A DNA stretch of 64,000 nt from JADKIH01 sp964595205 (GTDB taxonomy: Bacteria; Bacteroidota; Bacteroidia; AKYH767-A; 2013-40CM-41-45). Positions 44,809 to 53,402 of the stretch are shown here, in pieces. Each line of letters begins with the position of its first letter. Positions within the stretch are counted from its first letter, which is position 1. Location of the stretch: the NCBI GenBank assembly GCA_964595205.1, contig CAZQOQ010000037.1, positions 124,001 to 188,000 of the forward strand. Reading direction: 5' to 3'. The translations under genes and the position numbers were made by a program. The notes beneath the pieces are model-generated. The model was not told the DNA's origin. It worked only from the letters and a program-made list of their open reading frames with translations, and ran no database searches.

Positions 44809-47800
44809 TTATTCCCTGTGATTGCTCTTCACTATCTTTTTCGAAATGACCCTGTCGCGGTAAATGATCTTTACCGTATACATTCCATTCTGAACATCCG
44901 AAAGATTCGTGTTTACCTCGAAGAGATTTTTATTCGCTTTCCCCTCGTATATATCCTTCACCAGTCTTCCTGCCTGGTCGATGAGTTCGATTTTCATCAT
45001 CTCCGACTGAGGCAAGAGGAAGCGAAGCGTTACCTGGTTCACAAATGGATTTGGATAAGGATCGAGTGAAATAAAATCTTCCGTCAGGTTAAAGCAGCGT
45101 TCATTATTCTCCGGAACATCGTCCTCCATTCCATTCGGATTAATGGCCTGAATACAGTAATATTTCAAATCACTGCCCGGAGATACCACGAAAGACGCAT
45201 GAAATGAATAGGTATAATAACCCAATGGTCCGGTCGGAATCGGTGTCGTCAGCACTTCGCTGATGGTGTTGCCATTCTCGAGACGGGCCAGCATCTGCAG
45301 GCTCGTTATTTCTCTTGTGCCATGGTTTTCCAGCCTCCCGACGACGTGAAAATAATTTCCTTCGAAATAGGATGAATCACTGGTTACAGCAATGTCTAGG
45401 ACCGGATGGATCACATAAATATTCTGCGAGGAAGTATCCTTACAGCCGGAGGCATTGGTAACATACTGGCTGATCACAAATAATCCCGTATCGGTAAATG
45501 TATGTGCCGGTTCCGGCTGATTGCTGATGCCGCTTCCGTCACCAAAATCCCATGCATTGCTGCCGCCATTGATTGAAAGATCTGTTACCTGTATCTGCAA
45601 AGGCGGATTACCAAACTGCGGATCAAAACTGAAACCCGAAACCGGCAACGAGTGTACGTTAACTGTTTTGCTGACACTCTTCGTACATCCGATATCCGAT
45701 GTGATCGTGAGCGTCACATTATAAGAGCCCGTATCCTGAAAAACGTAGTCGGGATTTTGAACAGGAGGTGGTGCCGGCAGGGTGGCGATGTTCCAGTTCC
45801 AGCTTGTAATGCTTCCCGTGCCGATGGAGCTGTTATCAGTAAACCTGTAGTCGCTCGTCACACACGCCGGTGTCGCAATGAAGTCAGCCACAGGAATAGG
45901 ACTTACCGTTACCTGCTTGCTCGCAGAAGTAACACAGCCCGGTTTTGTCGTTACCTGCAATACTACTGTGTATGTTCCGGAAAATGCATAATAATGTGCC
46001 GGTTCACGTAACTGATTCGTTTGTCCGTCTCCGAAATTCCAGCTATACAGACTGTCCAGCGATGTTCCCGGATTGAAGAATTCCATCAGGCTGCCAAGAC
46101 AGGTCGGTGAATATGTAAAGTTGGCCGATGGCGACTGATTGACCGAAATGGTCGAGATCATTGTGTCCTTGCATCCGAAGTTTGTTGTCACGATTAATGA
46201 CGTTGTATAATTCATTGTCGTCGCAAACTTATGCTTCGGATTCTGAAGTGTTGAAGTATTATTCGCCCCGCTCGACGGATCCCCAAACGTCCATGCATAC
46301 TGGCTGATCGTGCTGCTTACGTCGCATGTACTTCCATTGATGAACTGGAGTGAATCGCCTGTGCATGCAATGCCATGACTGAAACTTGCATCAGGCCGTG
46401 CGTGAACCGGTACCATTGCGCTGTCGGAACTCACACATCCTTCCGGCGAAACAACGATCAGCTTTACCGGGAAATTTCCAGCCGAAGGAAACGTATAATC
46501 CGGACTGTAGATTGTAACCGAATCGGTGGAATTGAATACCCATAGCACCGAGTCGATCGTGCTTCCGATCGCCGGCTGTGAATTGTTTGTAAAATGTGTG
46601 GAGTTTCCAATACACGTTGTCGAATGTGCGAAAGAGGCTGTCGGGCTCTCTTTAACATCCACCACGTACTGAACCGGATTACCCGGACAGTTAGATGGAG
46701 AGTATGCTATGAGCGTTACCGTATGCAGACCCGCAGCAGAATAATTGTGTACGGGGTTTTGAGATGTGGAATACGTGCTGTCACCAAAATCCCAGAGCCA
46801 TCCTGAAATTGTATCGCCGCTTACTGCAGAAAGATCTGTGAAGCTCACATCATTTAGTTGACAGGCGGCAGCAGGAACAAATGAGAAATCCACCACAGGA
46901 ATGTTGTTGATCTTTACCTGTTGCAGCGATGTGTCCGCGCAGCCATTGGCGGCCAATACCACCAGCTGGACCGGGTATGTTGTCACGGACAACGGGTAAG
47001 TGTGCACTGGATTCGCCGTATTGTCTGTAGCGAAATCTCCGAAATCCCATGAGCGGCTGCTGATCGAAGAGGAACCGATTGTTGTCAGATCTGTAAACTG
47101 AACGGCCTGACCAAGGCATGTATTGGTTGCGGAGAAATCTGAATGGGGCCGTTCGTTCACTGAAACCAGGCTAAATGTATTATCGGTGCAGCCTGCATCT
47201 GTTGTGACGATCAATTCGACAAGGAAATTACCGTCAACCGGAAATGAATAATCCGGACTTTGATTGGTTGAGTTGTCTCCATTTCCAAAATCCCAGTCCC
47301 AGCCGGTTATGCTTCCGGATGAAACCGTTGACTGATCTACAAATTGGATGAGCGATTCAGAGCAGATCGGCGCAGGCGATGAGAAAGATGCAACCGGACG
47401 GGGTGTGATATCTACCGTCTTGTAAATCGTGTCATTACAGCCAAAGGATGATGTGGTAATGAGACGAACATTATAGCTGCCGGTCGACAGATAAGTATGA
47501 GAAGTGTTTTGATTTCCTGAATCGATTCCATCATCAAAATTCCATGCCCAGGAAATAATCGTACCTGTATTTATTATCGATGAATCCGTAAACAAGGTTA
47601 AGTCTCCGAAACACTTATCGCTTACTGTAAAATTTGAAGTCGGAGCCGGAGAGACGAAGATGGTATCGGTATGTGAAGAGCTGTTGCCATTGGCATCGCT
47701 GATGAACAACGTAACAGGGTAGGTGCCGCCCTGGCTAAAGATGATATTTGATGGAACAGAGTCGGTACTTATTGCAGTATTGACCGGTGTGTTATTAGTA

Positions 47801-48903
47801 TATCCGAACACCTCCAGGTTGTTCGATCCATAAAGCGTATATATATAATTTGTGTTGTCCTTCCTGTAGGCGCATATTCCCTTTGGATTAGAACCGTTGA
47901 AATAATCGGTGCCCAGGAATACAGGGGTGATATTTCCAAGATCAGCGCCGAGATCATATTTTTTAATATTGAATGAATTGAAATCGGTATACAATAGTTT
48001 CCAGTGTGAACTGTCGCTGATCAGTACAAGATCGCTGGGCGTTCCTCCGCCTGTTATAACTGTGGTGAATGTGGGTGCATTACCGAGTGAATTCCCGAAC
48101 TCGGCCCGAATAATTTTTTGTGAGCTGTTACCGGCCATGAAAGCATACCAGTTACCGCAACTCTTGGCCAGGATTACGTCCTGCACGAATGTGGTTCCGG
48201 GTACACTTACAGGTGCACTTACGGCAGGAATGTTTCTGACGGAGTTTCCAAATGATAAAACGGAAATGCTTCCCCCGGTATGATTTCCCACGACCGCATA
48301 TATGGAACCGGTGGAATCATTTGCGAATTTAATCGACCAGGGACTTGCGAAACTGCTTGCAGCGTTTGTCAGGATCGTTGTTACGCTGTCGGGCGTATTC
48401 AATAAGCTCGATCCAAACCGGCATCTGTATAGATAATTTGAACCGTAATCGGTAATGAATCCAAACCAGGTTCCGCCTTCCTGTACAAGGGCAATGTCGG
48501 AAGGCTGGTACAACACACCCAGGTTACCCAGGTTTTGAGTAAGCGTTGCAGGATTTTCCGGGCCATTTCCATAAACGATCCTGTGTAGTTTACCATCGCC
48601 GAGTCCGGAAATGAAAATAATGTTGGTGTCGTTTTGAGTTGCCAGGGTTATATCGCCGGGAAATGCAAGACTTAGTAAGGTATCGGACAATTTTGTCGCA
48701 CCATTTGAGAAAAAACCGGGCGAAAAATCCCATTTATAGGAATTTGAGCCGCTGCTTGAATTGGTAATTTGTAAAGGACTTCCGACACAAACCGGAGATG
48801 AAATACTGAAGTTACTTTGAGGACATTGTCCGAAAGCAACGCTGCTCAGACAAGAGAGGTAAAGCAAAAAAACCGACTTCGTACGCTTGATAAAATTCTT
48901 CAT
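44809..48903 (-). CDS. Giant secreted PKD-repeat protein with beta-propeller and T9SS tail
   Basis: 1364 residues. Signal peptide about 1-25 (ending SVAFG). A first PKD domain begins SPVCVGSPLQITNSSSGSNS and YKWDF, is interrupted by a propeller-like region (about 55-380, with repeated LGNAPTF/GNIPAVS-type units) and resumes as FSQGGTYPVTLFISDANGN. Nine consecutive PKD domains follow, most with a WDFGD-type core and a C..D...FT pair. After them come a CARDB-like domain (LDIAVTSDSSYFEGNYFHVV) and a type A T9SS tail (LDPYPNPFVNQVTLRF to KKIVKS). Likely a long surface-exposed adhesin or structural fibre. Confidence 0.85.
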   Translation of the reverse strand: MKNFIKRTKSVFLLYLSCLSSVAFGQCPQSNFSISSPVCVGSPLQITNSSSGSNSYKWDFSPGFFSNGATKLSDTLLSLAFPGDITLATQNDTNIIFISGLGDGKLHRIVYGNGPENPATLTQNLGNLGVLYQPSDIALVQEGGTWFGFITDYGSNYLYRCRFGSSLLNTPDSVTTILTNAASSFASPWSIKFANDSTGSIYAVVGNHTGGSISVLSFGNSVRNIPAVSAPVSVPGTTFVQDVILAKSCGNWYAFMAGNSSQKIIRAEFGNSLGNAPTFTTVITGGGTPSDLVLISDSSHWKLLYTDFNSFNIKKYDLGADLGNITPVFLGTDYFNGSNPKGICAYRKDNTNYIYTLYGSNNLEVFGYTNNTPVNTAISTDSVPSNIIFSQGGTYPVTLFISDANGNSSSHTDTIFVSPAPTSNFTVSDKCFGDLTLFTDSSIINTGTIISWAWNFDDGIDSGNQNTSHTYLSTGSYNVRLITTSSFGCNDTIYKTVDITPRPVASFSSPAPICSESLIQFVDQSTVSSGSITGWDWDFGNGDNSTNQSPDYSFPVDGNFLVELIVTTDAGCTDNTFSLVSVNERPHSDFSATNTCLGQAVQFTDLTTIGSSSISSRSWDFGDFATDNTANPVHTYPLSVTTYPVQLVVLAANGCADTSLQQVKINNIPVVDFSFVPAAACQLNDVSFTDLSAVSGDTISGWLWDFGDSTYSTSQNPVHNYSAAGLHTVTLIAYSPSNCPGNPVQYVVDVKESPTASFAHSTTCIGNSTHFTNNSQPAIGSTIDSVLWVFNSTDSVTIYSPDYTFPSAGNFPVKLIVVSPEGCVSSDSAMVPVHARPDASFSHGIACTGDSLQFINGSTCDVSSTISQYAWTFGDPSSGANNTSTLQNPKHKFATTMNYTTSLIVTTNFGCKDTMISTISVNQSPSANFTYSPTCLGSLMEFFNPGTSLDSLYSWNFGDGQTNQLREPAHYYAFSGTYTVVLQVTTKPGCVTSASKQVTVSPIPVADFIATPACVTSDYRFTDNSSIGTGSITSWNWNIATLPAPPPVQNPDYVFQDTGSYNVTLTITSDIGCTKSVSKTVNVHSLPVSGFSFDPQFGNPPLQIQVTDLSINGGSNAWDFGDGSGISNQPEPAHTFTDTGLFVISQYVTNASGCKDTSSQNIYVIHPVLDIAVTSDSSYFEGNYFHVVGRLENHGTREITSLQMLARLENGNTISEVLTTPIPTGPLGYYTYSFHASFVVSPGSDLKYYCIQAINPNGMEDDVPENNERCFNLTEDFISLDPYPNPFVNQVTLRFLLPQSEMMKIELIDQAGRLVKDIYEGKANKNLFEVNTNLSDVQNGMYTVKIIYRDRVISKKIVKSNHRE

Positions 48904-48957
48904 TGACAGATTTTAAACCTGTCTTAATACGAGAATCAGAATTTGTTAGTTTGTAAA

Positions 48958-49893
48958 TCAGGCTTGTAGAACCCCGGCGCAGTATAGCCTGTAAGTGTCT
49001 GAGATGCCGTCTCTTAAATTGATTTTAGGCTTCCATCCGAGCGCATGGATTTTAGACGAATCCATCAGTTTTCTTACAGTTCCATCGGGCTTGCTTTGAT
49101 CAAAAACGATCTTGCCTTTAAAGCCTGTTATCTCCTTCACAAGCCCGGCCAATTCGGCAATGCTGATGTCGTCGCCATAACCTACGTTTAAAAAATTTTT
49201 CTCATTGTAATCCTTCATCAGCATAAGACAGGCTTCGGCGAGATCATCAACATGGAGAAATTCCCGCAGGGGTTTTCCGCTTCCCCAAACAACCACTTCC
49301 TGGTCATTCCGCAATTTCGCTTCGTGAAATTTGCGAATGAGTGCCGGAAGCACATGTGAATTATTCAAATCGTAATTATCGTTCGGCCCGTAAAGATTGG
49401 TCGGCATCGCCGAGATGAAATTACATCCGTATTGCATATAGAAAGATTCACATAACTTGATACCCGCAATCTTAGCGATCGCATAAGGTTCGTTAGTGAC
49501 TTCAAGGTAGCCTGATAAAATGTACTCTTCTTTGATCGGCTGAGGCGCATCTTTCGGATAGATGCACGATGATCCGAGAAATAAAAGTTTCCTTACGTTG
49601 TTTTTCCAGGATGAATGAATCACATTCATCTCGATGGCGAGGTTGTCGAAGATAAAATCGGCACGATAGATATTATTTGCATTTATTCCGCCGACCTTCG
49701 CTGCAGCGAGGAAAACATATTCCGGTCTTTCGTTGCTGAAAAAATCCTGAACCGCCTGCTGGTTGCGGAGATCCAGCTCTCTTGAATTTCGCAGGATGAG
49801 ATTTTCGTATCCCTGTTTTTCAAGCAGACGGGTAATTGCGGAACCAACCATGCCGTTATGACCCGCAACAAAAATCCTCGACGATTTATTCAT
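48958..49893 (-). CDS. fcl: GDP-L-fucose synthase
   Basis: 311 residues, standard length. FVAGHNGMVGSAITRLLEK (8-26) is the NADP loop; FLGSSCIYPKDAPQPIKEEY and EPYAIAKIAGIKLCE hold the catalytic Ser, Tyr and Lys; PTNLYGPNDNYD and HVLPALIRKFHEA are family marks. It epimerises and reduces GDP-4-keto-6-deoxymannose to GDP-L-fucose. It overlaps gmd, the gene for the preceding step, by 8 bp. Confidence 0.96.
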   Translation of the reverse strand: MNKSSRIFVAGHNGMVGSAITRLLEKQGYENLILRNSRELDLRNQQAVQDFFSNERPEYVFLAAAKVGGINANNIYRADFIFDNLAIEMNVIHSSWKNNVRKLLFLGSSCIYPKDAPQPIKEEYILSGYLEVTNEPYAIAKIAGIKLCESFYMQYGCNFISAMPTNLYGPNDNYDLNNSHVLPALIRKFHEAKLRNDQEVVVWGSGKPLREFLHVDDLAEACLMLMKDYNEKNFLNVGYGDDISIAELAGLVKEITGFKGKIVFDQSKPDGTVRKLMDSSKIHALGWKPKINLRDGISDTYRLYCAGVLQA

Positions 49894-51007
49894 GATAATT
49901 TAAAACGTTGTGTCCGCCTTCTTTCAGGTATTTGTCTTTCCGGAAAAGATCGATGTCGCTCGCCATCATTTCTCTGACAAGCATCTGCAAATCGTATTTT
50001 GGTTTCCAGCCCAGCTTTTCTCTTGCTTTCGATGCATCACCTATCAACAGGTCTACTTCCGATGGCCTGAAATAACGATCATCGATTCTGAGGATAGGCT
50101 TTTTAGTCTGAACGTTGAACTCGGGATTTTTACAGTTTACCACATATGCTTTCTCTTCTTTTCCTTCTCCTTTAAATTCAATTTCCAACCCCGCCTCAAG
50201 ACAGGCAAGTCTGAAGAAATCGCGTACGGAAGTCGTAACCCCGGTGGCAATCACAAAGTCGTCGGCCTTTGGCTGCTGCAAAATAAGATACATAGCCTCG
50301 ACGTAATCTTTCGCATGACCCCAGTCGCGCTTGGCATCCAGGTTACCAATGAATAATTCTTCCTGCAGACCCAGCGCAATGCGCGCCACTGCCCGTGTGA
50401 TCTTCCTGGAAACAAATGTCTCTCCCCGGATCGGCGACTCGTGATTGAAAAGTATTCCGTTTGCTGCAAACATCTCATAGGCTTCCCTGTAGTTGACGGT
50501 AATCCAGTATGCATATAATTTCGCAGCCGCATACGGCGATCTCGGATAAAACGGTGTGCTTTCTCTTTGCGGAACTTCCCTGACGAGACCATACAATTCA
50601 GAACTCGAAGCCTGGTAGATTTTCGTCTTCTTCACCAAACCCAACAATCGCACAGCTTCCAGTATTCTCAACGTTCCGATTCCATCGGCATTGGCAGTAT
50701 ATTCAGGAATTTCAAAACTTACCTTCACATGCGACATGGCGCCGAGGTTATATATTTCGTCGGGCTGTGTTTCCTGGATGATCCTGATCAGATTCGTGCT
50801 GTCCGTCAGATCTCCGTAATGCAGTTTGAAGTTTACATTCTTCTCGTGTGGATCATGGTAGAGGTGATCTATACGCTCTGTATTGAAAAGCGAACTCCTT
50901 CTCTTCACACCGTGTACAACATATCCTTTACCTAAAAGAAACTCTGCCAGGTATGCTCCATCCTGACCGGTAATGCCTGTTATTAATGCTACTTTCATAG
51001 TGTTCAA
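49886..51007 (-). CDS. gmd: GDP-mannose 4,6-dehydratase
   Basis: 373 residues. ALITGITGQDGAYLAEFLL (7-25) is the NADP loop, VKRRSSLFNTERIDHLY the typical GMD insertion, SSSELYG the Ser/Glu region and SPYAAAKLYAYW the Tyr-Lys pair; NHESPIRGETFVSRKI completes the pattern. The methionine at residue 4 (50998) is an alternative start. It supplies GDP-4-keto-6-deoxymannose for fcl, so the cell can add L-fucose to its surface glycan. Confidence 0.96.
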   Translation of the reverse strand: MNTMKVALITGITGQDGAYLAEFLLGKGYVVHGVKRRSSLFNTERIDHLYHDPHEKNVNFKLHYGDLTDSTNLIRIIQETQPDEIYNLGAMSHVKVSFEIPEYTANADGIGTLRILEAVRLLGLVKKTKIYQASSSELYGLVREVPQRESTPFYPRSPYAAAKLYAYWITVNYREAYEMFAANGILFNHESPIRGETFVSRKITRAVARIALGLQEELFIGNLDAKRDWGHAKDYVEAMYLILQQPKADDFVIATGVTTSVRDFFRLACLEAGLEIEFKGEGKEEKAYVVNCKNPEFNVQTKKPILRIDDRYFRPSEVDLLIGDASKAREKLGWKPKYDLQMLVREMMASDIDLFRKDKYLKEGGHNVLNYHE

Positions 51008-51106
51008 ATGTACGAATTTAGTCTTTAGACTTTCATTATTCTTCGGGCAGGGGTTGTTAGAATTTGGAGGGGAAAGACTATTTTTATAAACGCTAATTAT
51101 TTATCG

Positions 51107-51691
51107 ATGGTTTTTGCAACAAACAATATCCATAAAATCAGAGAGATAAAAGCAATGCTGCCTCCTGATTTTCAGTTATTGAATCTTAGAGATATTGGTT
51201 GTACCGATGATCTTCCTGAAACCGGCAGTACATTAAAATCTAATGCCATTCAGAAAGCGCGTTATGTTCATGATAAATTCGGTGTGAATTGTTTCGCTGA
51301 CGATACCGGACTCGAAGTAGCGGCGCTCGATGGTCGCCCGGGTGTTTATTCGGCACGCTATGCCGGCAACAGTGCGGATTCATCGGATAATATTGAGAAA
51401 CTTCTAACTGAATTGAAAGGAGTAGAGGACCGCCGTGCTTCTTTTCGTACTGTCATCGCCCTGATCATTGCCAACCAGGAATATTTATTCGAAGGAATCA
51501 TCCATGGGACCATTGCAGAATCAGCCTCCGGTTCAGAAGGATTTGGTTACGATCCCGTATTTATACCTGATGGTTTTTCGAAAACGTTTTCAGAAATAGG
51601 TGTGGAGGAAAAGAATAAGATCAGTCACCGTTCCATTGCCACAAAAAAGCTGGTTGATTTTTTATCCGGTAAATCCTCGCCGAACAACTGA
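51107..51691 (+). CDS. rdgB: RdgB/HAM1-family XTP/dITP pyrophosphatase
   Basis: 194 residues. MVFATNNIHKIREI at the start, ETGSTLKSNAIQKARYVHD, CFADDTGLEVAALDGRPGVYSARYAG and GFGYDPVFIPDG with a final SHRSIA are the full set of family motifs, including the metal-binding acids of FADDTGLEV. It removes non-canonical purine triphosphates (dITP, XTP) from the nucleotide pool. This housekeeping gene is embedded among polysaccharide genes, convergent with the next one and 13 bp from it. Confidence 0.96.
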   Translation: MVFATNNIHKIREIKAMLPPDFQLLNLRDIGCTDDLPETGSTLKSNAIQKARYVHDKFGVNCFADDTGLEVAALDGRPGVYSARYAGNSADSSDNIEKLLTELKGVEDRRASFRTVIALIIANQEYLFEGIIHGTIAESASGSEGFGYDPVFIPDGFSKTFSEIGVEEKNKISHRSIATKKLVDFLSGKSSPNN

Positions 51692-51704
51692 TCCGTACCT
51701 GCTG

Positions 51705-52781
51705 TTAATTATTCCGCACAGACCTCGCTGCATAGAAGAATATGCCAAACATGCTCAGAAAATACCCCGCAAACAGGAACGTATAGTTGTGCGTCCAGTC
51801 GCCCAGAAATTTTTCCATGATGATCACAAGCAGCAAAGAAATAAGTGTTAGCACCCAGAATACCAGCGTGACCTGGCTGTCGGTCAGCCCGAGATAGGCG
51901 AGGGCGTGCGTCGTATGATCCTTGCCGCCCACGAAAGGACTCTGTCCCCGGCTCAGCCGGTTGATTACTACGGTGGTCGTATCAATGATCGGCATAATGA
52001 AGACGATGATCGGAAGGAAAAAATTTTTAGCACTTATCAGGTCACCCGTCGGCGGCTCTGCATTCCATAAATATCTTATGCCGATGGCCGCGAGAAACAC
52101 TCCCAGGAACTGGCTTCCTGTGTCCCCCATATACATTTTCGAAGGATGCCAGTTGAAATACAGGAAGGCAAGTAATGCTGCCATCACTCCCAGCATGATC
52201 ATGAAATATACGCTGTCGTACTCGTGATGGAAAATCATCACCGCAAGCGCCGAAAGAATAATGCTTATCGAGACGGTAGACGTAATTCCGTCCATGTTAT
52301 CAAGCATGTTCAGCGAATTCATGATGCCCACCACCCAGATGATCGTGATGAGGTAATTCAGCCACCACAGATAAGAAAGATTGATGCTGGTTCCCGTTAC
52401 CAGCAGAATGACTGCACACGTTACCTGCGTGCTGAATTTTAAAAAGGGTCTCGTATTATATGCATCGTCAGCGAGGCCGATCAGAAAACCGAGCATGGAA
52501 GCGAGAAGTATGCCGATGAACTGCTTGCTCAGGAAAACCTGGTTGCTGTCGAAGAAGATTGAATAGATAATGATCGACAGGAGAAAGATAATATAAAATG
52601 AAAACCCACCTACAGCAGGTTTCGATTGAGTACCCCAGCGAATGATTGTATCGTCCTGGTTTCGCATGCCGAGGGTCTTTACAAACTTGAGGAACAGGCT
52701 GTTTATCAAAAAAGAAAATAATATCGAAAGGCAAAAAAATAAACCGTAAACCGCTAAGTAATAATTATCGCTGGCGTTCAT
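51705..52781 (-). CDS. MraY/WecA-family undecaprenyl-phosphate sugar-phosphate transferase
   Basis: 358 residues with about eleven helices. RWGTQSKPAVGGFSFY is the early loop, GLADDAYNTRP the first aspartate pair, NMLDNMDGITS (about 156-166) the catalytic NxxNxxDG-like motif, MGDTGSQFLG (about 217-226) the second acidic loop, and GQSPFVGGKDHTTHAL the His-rich loop. It should start glycan assembly by linking a sugar-phosphate (commonly GlcNAc-1-P) to undecaprenyl phosphate. The closest functional analogue is WecA rather than the peptidoglycan MraY, judging by the context. Confidence 0.92.
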   Translation of the reverse strand: MNASDNYYLAVYGLFFCLSILFSFLINSLFLKFVKTLGMRNQDDTIIRWGTQSKPAVGGFSFYIIFLLSIIIYSIFFDSNQVFLSKQFIGILLASMLGFLIGLADDAYNTRPFLKFSTQVTCAVILLVTGTSINLSYLWWLNYLITIIWVVGIMNSLNMLDNMDGITSTVSISIILSALAVMIFHHEYDSVYFMIMLGVMAALLAFLYFNWHPSKMYMGDTGSQFLGVFLAAIGIRYLWNAEPPTGDLISAKNFFLPIIVFIMPIIDTTTVVINRLSRGQSPFVGGKDHTTHALAYLGLTDSQVTLVFWVLTLISLLLVIIMEKFLGDWTHNYTFLFAGYFLSMFGIFFYAARSVRNN

Positions 52782-52843
52782 TATACTATTGACCTGTAGC
52801 TATCGTTAATACGTCGAAATAAAAAAAAAGTAACACCATTAAT

Positions 52844-53389
52844 TTAAATTATACTTTGTTTGAATTCCTTAAAAGAAGGCAAAATTCTGTCTTTTTGCGA
52901 AACGATCGGCGCCGTAATCCTCCAGTCAATATTCAAATCAACGTCATTATAGATGATACCGCCTTCCGATGCCGGATGATAATAGCCCGTCACTTTATAC
53001 AGAAACACGGTATGATCATCGAGTGTTGCAAATCCATGTGCGAATCCGGCAGGTATCCACAGCATCTTATTATTCACGTCATTAAGCTCTATCGAAAAGT
53101 GCTTGCCAAATGTCCTTGAATTTTTCCTGATGTCGACAACCACATCCAATACGCCTCCTCTTACCACACGAATTAATTTCCCCTGCTCATGAGGTGCTTT
53201 TTGCAGATGAAGTCCCCGCAAGACTCCTTTATGACTCATGGATTGATTGTCCTGGATGAAAGGCCCTCTGATGCCGTTCTCTGCCATCAGCTTTTCATTA
53301 AATGATTCGAAAAAATGTCCGCGTTCATCCACGAAAACACGTGGCTCAATAACAACTAATCCTTCTATCGGTGTCTGAATAAAATTCAT
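52844..53389 (-). CDS. rfbC: dTDP-4-dehydrorhamnose 3,5-epimerase
   Basis: 181 residues. Cupin-fold enzyme: PRVFVDERGHFFESF (16-30), GVLRGLHLQKAPHEQGKLI with the catalytic His61, IPAGFAHGFATL, and YKVTGYYHPASEGGI with the acid-base Tyr. It epimerises C3 and C5 of dTDP-4-keto-6-deoxyglucose toward L-rhamnose. The partner genes rfbA, rfbB and rfbD are absent from the window and must be elsewhere if the pathway is complete. It ends 13 bp downstream from the autokinase start region, on the same strand. Confidence 0.95.
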   Translation of the reverse strand: MNFIQTPIEGLVVIEPRVFVDERGHFFESFNEKLMAENGIRGPFIQDNQSMSHKGVLRGLHLQKAPHEQGKLIRVVRGGVLDVVVDIRKNSRTFGKHFSIELNDVNNKMLWIPAGFAHGFATLDDHTVFLYKVTGYYHPASEGGIIYNDVDLNIDWRITAPIVSQKDRILPSFKEFKQSII

Positions 53390-53402
53390 CGGATAAAAGT
53401 AA

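Noticed and set aside
51005..51012. TACATTTG on the minus strand as the gmd promoter
   Set aside because: It matches the -7 box but overlaps the first codons of gmd, so it would need a leaderless start at 50998, and no -33 element is present.
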